Shown piece by piece: positions 61,065-64,000 of a stretch of 64,000 nt of DNA (positions within the stretch are counted from its first letter, which is position 1; every line of letters starts with the position of its first letter). Source of the stretch: Pantoea piersonii (lineage in GTDB: Bacteria; Pseudomonadota; Gammaproteobacteria; Enterobacterales; Enterobacteriaceae); the NCBI RefSeq assembly GCF_003612015.1, contig NZ_RARB01000001.1:682001-746000 (forward strand), in the 5' to 3' direction. The notes under the pieces were generated by a model that was not told where the DNA came from, searched no databases, and worked only from the letters and a program-made list of their open reading frames with translations. The position numbers and the translations under genes are program-made.

Positions 61065-61849
61065 TATCCAATCCTCTGTTTGGTTTTATCACGGAGCAAC
61101 AGCTGACTGACGCCGACCAGCAGCAGCGACAGCAGCAGCAAAATCGTCGCCAGCGCATTCACCTCCGGCGAGACGCCGACTTTTACCATCGAATAGATCT
61201 TCAGCGGCAGGATCTCGAACGTTGGGCCGGTCACAAAGGAGGAGACCACCACATCGTCCATCGACAGGGTAAAGCTCAGCAGCCAGCCCGCCGCCACCGC
61301 CGGCATCGCCAGCGGCAGAATGATTTTACGCAAGATAGTGGTTTCGCTGGCACCCAAATCTTTCGCCGCCTCCAGCATCCGCACGTCAAAGCCTTTCAGC
61401 CGGGAATAGACGGTGATCACCACAAAGGGCAGGCAGAAGGTGATATGCGAAAAGAGCAGCGACCAGAAGCCGAGCGAAATGCCCAGCAGCATAAACAGCA
61501 CCAGCAGAGAGATCGCCATAACAATATCCGGCGACATCATCACCACGAACAGCATGCCGCTGACGAAGGGTTTGCCGCGAAAGCGGTAGCGGTAGAGCGC
61601 CACGGCGGTGAGCGAGCCGATCAGCGTCGCGCAGCTGGCGGAGAGCACGCCCATCATCAGCGAATGTTGCGCCGCCTGGATCAGGCTGTCGTTATTCACC
61701 AGCAGGCTGTACCACTGGGTGCTGAATCCCTGCCAGTTAATGCCGAAGCGCGACGCGTTAAACGAGTTCACGATCAGGATCGCGATGGGGATATAAAACC
61801 AGGCGTAAATCGCGGCCATAAAGCCGCCGCGTAGCAGGCGTGCGATCAT
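61064..61849 (-). CDS. potC: PotC, spermidine/putrescine ABC permease
   Basis: PotC is one of two membrane subunits of the polyamine importer. The 261-residue protein has about six transmembrane segments and the ABC-permease EAA loop (EAAKDLGASETTILRKIILP). It overlaps potB by four bases (ATGA) and potD by one base. A second large antisense frame over it is a shadow. Confidence 0.95.
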   Translation of the reverse strand: MIARLLRGGFMAAIYAWFYIPIAILIVNSFNASRFGINWQGFSTQWYSLLVNNDSLIQAAQHSLMMGVLSASCATLIGSLTAVALYRYRFRGKPFVSGMLFVVMMSPDIVMAISLLVLFMLLGISLGFWSLLFSHITFCLPFVVITVYSRLKGFDVRMLEAAKDLGASETTILRKIILPLAMPAVAAGWLLSFTLSMDDVVVSSFVTGPTFEILPLKIYSMVKVGVSPEVNALATILLLLSLLLVGVSQLLLRDKTKQRIG

Positions 61850-62706
61850 TCCAGCTCCACCTTTTTATTCAGCAGGCGCGCGGCGCGCCAGTAAAACAGC
61901 AGCATCAGGCCCATCAGCAGCGTCATTACGATGCTGGTCGCCGCGCCGAACGGCCAGTCGCGGATATTCAGGAACTGGCTCTTGATGACGTTGCCGATCA
62001 GCAGGTTCTTCGCGCCGCCCATCAGATCCGCCACGTAGAAAAGGCCCATCGCCGGAATCAGCACCAGCAGACAGCCCGCGACAATGCCCGGCATCGTCAG
62101 CGGCAGGATAATGCGGAAAAAAGTCTGCGCTTTGCTGGCGCCGAGGTCGCGCGCCGCTTCCAGACAGGCGCGATCCAGCTTCTCCAGGCTGGAGTAGAGC
62201 GGCAGCACCATAAAGGGCAGCAGAATGTAGATCAGGCCGAGGATCACCGCCTGAGGCGTATACATAATGCGAAACGGCGTCTCAATTACGCCGAGCCACA
62301 GCAGAAAGTCGTTCAGCCAGCCGCGCGTGCTGAGAAAGATTTTCAGCCCGTAAATACGGATCAGCGAGTTGGTCCAGAAGGGCACAATCAGCAGAAACAG
62401 CATCAGCGGGCGCAGGCGCGCCGACAGCTTCGTCAGACACCAGGCGAAAGGATAGCCCAGCAGCAGGCAGCAGAGCGTAGCGATAACCGCCATATTGAGC
62501 GAGTGCAGCAGCACTTCGCCATAGAGCGGATCGAGCAGCCGCGTATAGTTGCTGAGGGTGAACGCCATACGAACGAAGTGCGCATCGTCGCGCGTCAGAA
62601 AGCTGGTGATAAAGATCATCAGGTTCGGCAGCAGCACGAACAGCGCCAGCCAGCCGACGATCAGCGCCGTCACGCTTTTCTGAAAACGGTTACGCATCAG
62701 CTTCAT
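61846..62706 (-). CDS. potB: PotB, spermidine/putrescine ABC permease
   Basis: PotB is the partner membrane subunit of PotC. The 286-residue protein has six membrane segments, [20 protein letters not shown] and the EAA loop [20 protein letters not shown]. The N-terminus is about 11 residues longer than the annotated E. coli form; MKLMRNRF offers two ATGs (62706 and 62697). The start lies inside the last 17 bases of potA. Confidence 0.95.
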   Translation of the reverse strand: MKLMRNRFQKSVTALIVGWLALFVLLPNLMIFITSFLTRDDAHFVRMAFTLSNYTRLLDPLYGEVLLHSLNMAVIATLCCLLLGYPFAWCLTKLSARLRPLMLFLLIVPFWTNSLIRIYGLKIFLSTRGWLNDFLLWLGVIETPFRIMYTPQAVILGLIYILLPFMVLPLYSSLEKLDRACLEAARDLGASKAQTFFRIILPLTMPGIVAGCLLVLIPAMGLFYVADLMGGAKNLLIGNVIKSQFLNIRDWPFGAATSIVMTLLMGLMLLFYWRAARLLNKKVELE

Positions 62707-63805
62707 AGGGCAGTACCACCTCCCAGCTGGGAACCCAGTTCACCGCCATTTTTTGATTAAGGGAGTGATCGAAGTCGGGATCGTCCTCGTTAAAGAATTC
62801 GCTGACCGTCACCAGCTTGCCATTTTCCAGCTCGACGGTGGATTCCAGCGTCATGCCTTTATAGTTGCGCTCGCGTACGTAGCCGATCAGGCCCTCTATC
62901 GTCTGGTCGCTGTGCACTTCCTCAACGCGCAGATCTTCCGGACGCAGCAGAACATGCAGGCGATCGCCAGCGCTGACCGGAAAGGCGCAGTGGATATCGC
63001 ATTCGCGGCCTTCGACGCGGGCGCGCACGCGTGGCGCATCGCTGGCGTCGATAACGTCGGCGTCAAACACGTTGATCTCGCCGATAAAGCGCGCTACGAA
63101 CAGATTCTTCGGCTCTTCGTAGATTTCGCGCGGCGTGCCGTCCTGCTCAATCTTGCCGTCGCGCATCACCACGATACGGTCCGACATGGTCAGCGCCTCT
63201 TCCTGATCGTGCGTCACGAACACAAAGGTGATGCCGAGCCTGCGCTGCAGCGCTTTCAGTTCGTTCTGCATCTGCCTGCGCAGCTTGTAATCGAGCGCCG
63301 AGAGCGACTCGTCGAGCAGCAACACTTTGGGGCGATTTACCACCGCGCGCGCAATGGCGACGCGCTGCTGCTGACCGCCGGAGAGCTGATGAGGGCGACG
63401 ATCGGCGAAGCTTTCCAGCTGCACCATCGCCAGCGCCTCGTTGACGCGCGCGGCGATCTCCGCATTTGGCGTTTTCTGCATGCGCAGGCCGAAGGCGACG
63501 TTTTCAAAAACGGACATGTGCGGGAAGAGCGCGTAGCTCTGAAACACCGTGTTGACGTGGCGATGCTCGGCAGGCGTGTCGGTGATGTCGATGTCATCCA
63601 GCACCACGCGGCCGTTGTCGACCTCTTCAAGCCCGGCAATCAGGCGCAGGATAGTGGTTTTGCCGCAGCCCGACGGACCGAGCAGGGTAATAAATTCGCC
63701 GTGGTCGATGGTCAGGTTAAAGTCGCTGATAATGGACTTGCCGTCGAAAGCTTTACTGATGCCAGAAAGCGTAACCAGCGCCTGCTGCGCGCGTGTTTGC
63801 GTCAT
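62690..63805 (-). CDS. potA: PotA, spermidine/putrescine ABC ATPase
   Basis: PotA is the ATPase that powers polyamine uptake by PotBCD. The protein (371 residues from this start) has Walker [12 protein letters not shown], the Q-loop [11 protein letters not shown], signature [14 protein letters not shown], Walker [13 protein letters not shown] and a C-terminal TOBE regulatory domain (about residues 240-371). A GTG at 63814 is in frame three codons upstream; the ATG at 63805 has GAGTG eight bases away and is preferred, but the difference is small. Confidence 0.95.
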   Translation of the reverse strand: MTQTRAQQALVTLSGISKAFDGKSIISDFNLTIDHGEFITLLGPSGCGKTTILRLIAGLEEVDNGRVVLDDIDITDTPAEHRHVNTVFQSYALFPHMSVFENVAFGLRMQKTPNAEIAARVNEALAMVQLESFADRRPHQLSGGQQQRVAIARAVVNRPKVLLLDESLSALDYKLRRQMQNELKALQRRLGITFVFVTHDQEEALTMSDRIVVMRDGKIEQDGTPREIYEEPKNLFVARFIGEINVFDADVIDASDAPRVRARVEGRECDIHCAFPVSAGDRLHVLLRPEDLRVEEVHSDQTIEGLIGYVRERNYKGMTLESTVELENGKLVTVSEFFNEDDPDFDHSLNQKMAVNWVPSWEVVLPYEADA

Positions 63806-63814
63806 TTTAGTCAC

Positions 63815-64000
63815 TCAGTCGGTAATAAGGTCGAACAGGTTACAGCATAGCCGCTTACGTCGGCCAGCCAGCGAGAGGGCGCGATGATACCTGAAAAACG
63901 CGGCAATGCCATGTTTTGGCGGTGAAAAGAGGCGAATGCGCGTTTATAAACTCCCCTGACGACAGATGTTAAGCGCTGCGGTAAAAGATCCTTCTGCAAA
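63815..64000 (-). other. Upstream region of potA (window edge)
   Basis: These 186 bases contain the start of the pot transcript. TATCAT (near 63885) and TATGCT (near 63850) on the minus strand could be -10 elements, but no matching -35 at proper distance is convincing. In E. coli the divergent neighbour is pepT; no coding region is visible before the window ends. Confidence 0.35.

Noticed and set aside
62753-63850. 365-residue plus-strand frame opposite potA
   Set aside because: It is antisense to the complete PotA ATPase and has no domain signature.

Overview
The window is a stretch of chromosome from a GC-rich member of the Enterobacterales. Most proteins are close to Escherichia coli K-12 in sequence and length. 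A probable pectin-degradation gene pair and the local gene order point to the Erwiniaceae (Pantoea, Mixta or Erwinia-like); this genus-level placement is an inference. I see no prophage, insertion sequence, CRISPR array or recognisable defence island. The window is mostly core genome, with a few accessory spots.

Layout. Bases 1-10223 hold the flagellar rod, hook, ring and junction genes flgBCDEFGHIJ and flgKL, with the 5' end of flgA divergent at the left edge. FlhDC-type boxes precede flgB and a near-consensus sigma-28 promoter precedes flgK. Then come rne (minus strand, with a long autoregulatory-type leader) and the divergent rluC, then yceF. Bases 15948-26489 are the yceD-rpmF-plsX-fabH-fabD-fabG-acpP-fabF-pabC-mltG-tmk-holB-ycfH cluster, which links ribosome assembly, fatty-acid and phospholipid synthesis, folate, murein and DNA replication. 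ptsG follows with CRP, Mlc and SgrS sites.

At 28261-31002 an unsaturated rhamnogalacturonyl hydrolase (GH105) and a GPH-family sugar transporter sit on the minus strand where E. coli K-12 has fhuE. A KdgR-like operator lies upstream. Bases 31356-37523 carry hinT-ycfL-lpoB-thiK-nagZ-ycfP-ndh-ycfJ, with a consensus FNR box before ndh. putA and putP are divergent around four PutA-type GTTGCA sites. They are followed by the Fur-controlled efeUOB iron system and phoH.

The most foreign-looking segment is 48246-50098. It holds an AT-rich family-17 glycosyltransferase gene preceded by three exact-phase 11-bp tandem repeats, close to the 3' end of a tRNA-Ser(GGA) gene. phoA and mfd (convergent), a small SH3-like hypothetical gene, lolCDE, cobB and the polyamine operon potABCD fill the rest.

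Compared with E. coli, the putA-putP-efeUOB-phoH-serX block and phoA lie between ycfJ and mfd. comR, bhsA and ldtC are absent from that spot, and nagK is missing between lolE and cobB. Many downstream genes overlap or abut (pabC-mltG-tmk-holB, lolCDE, potABCD, lpoB-thiK), consistent with translationally coupled operons.
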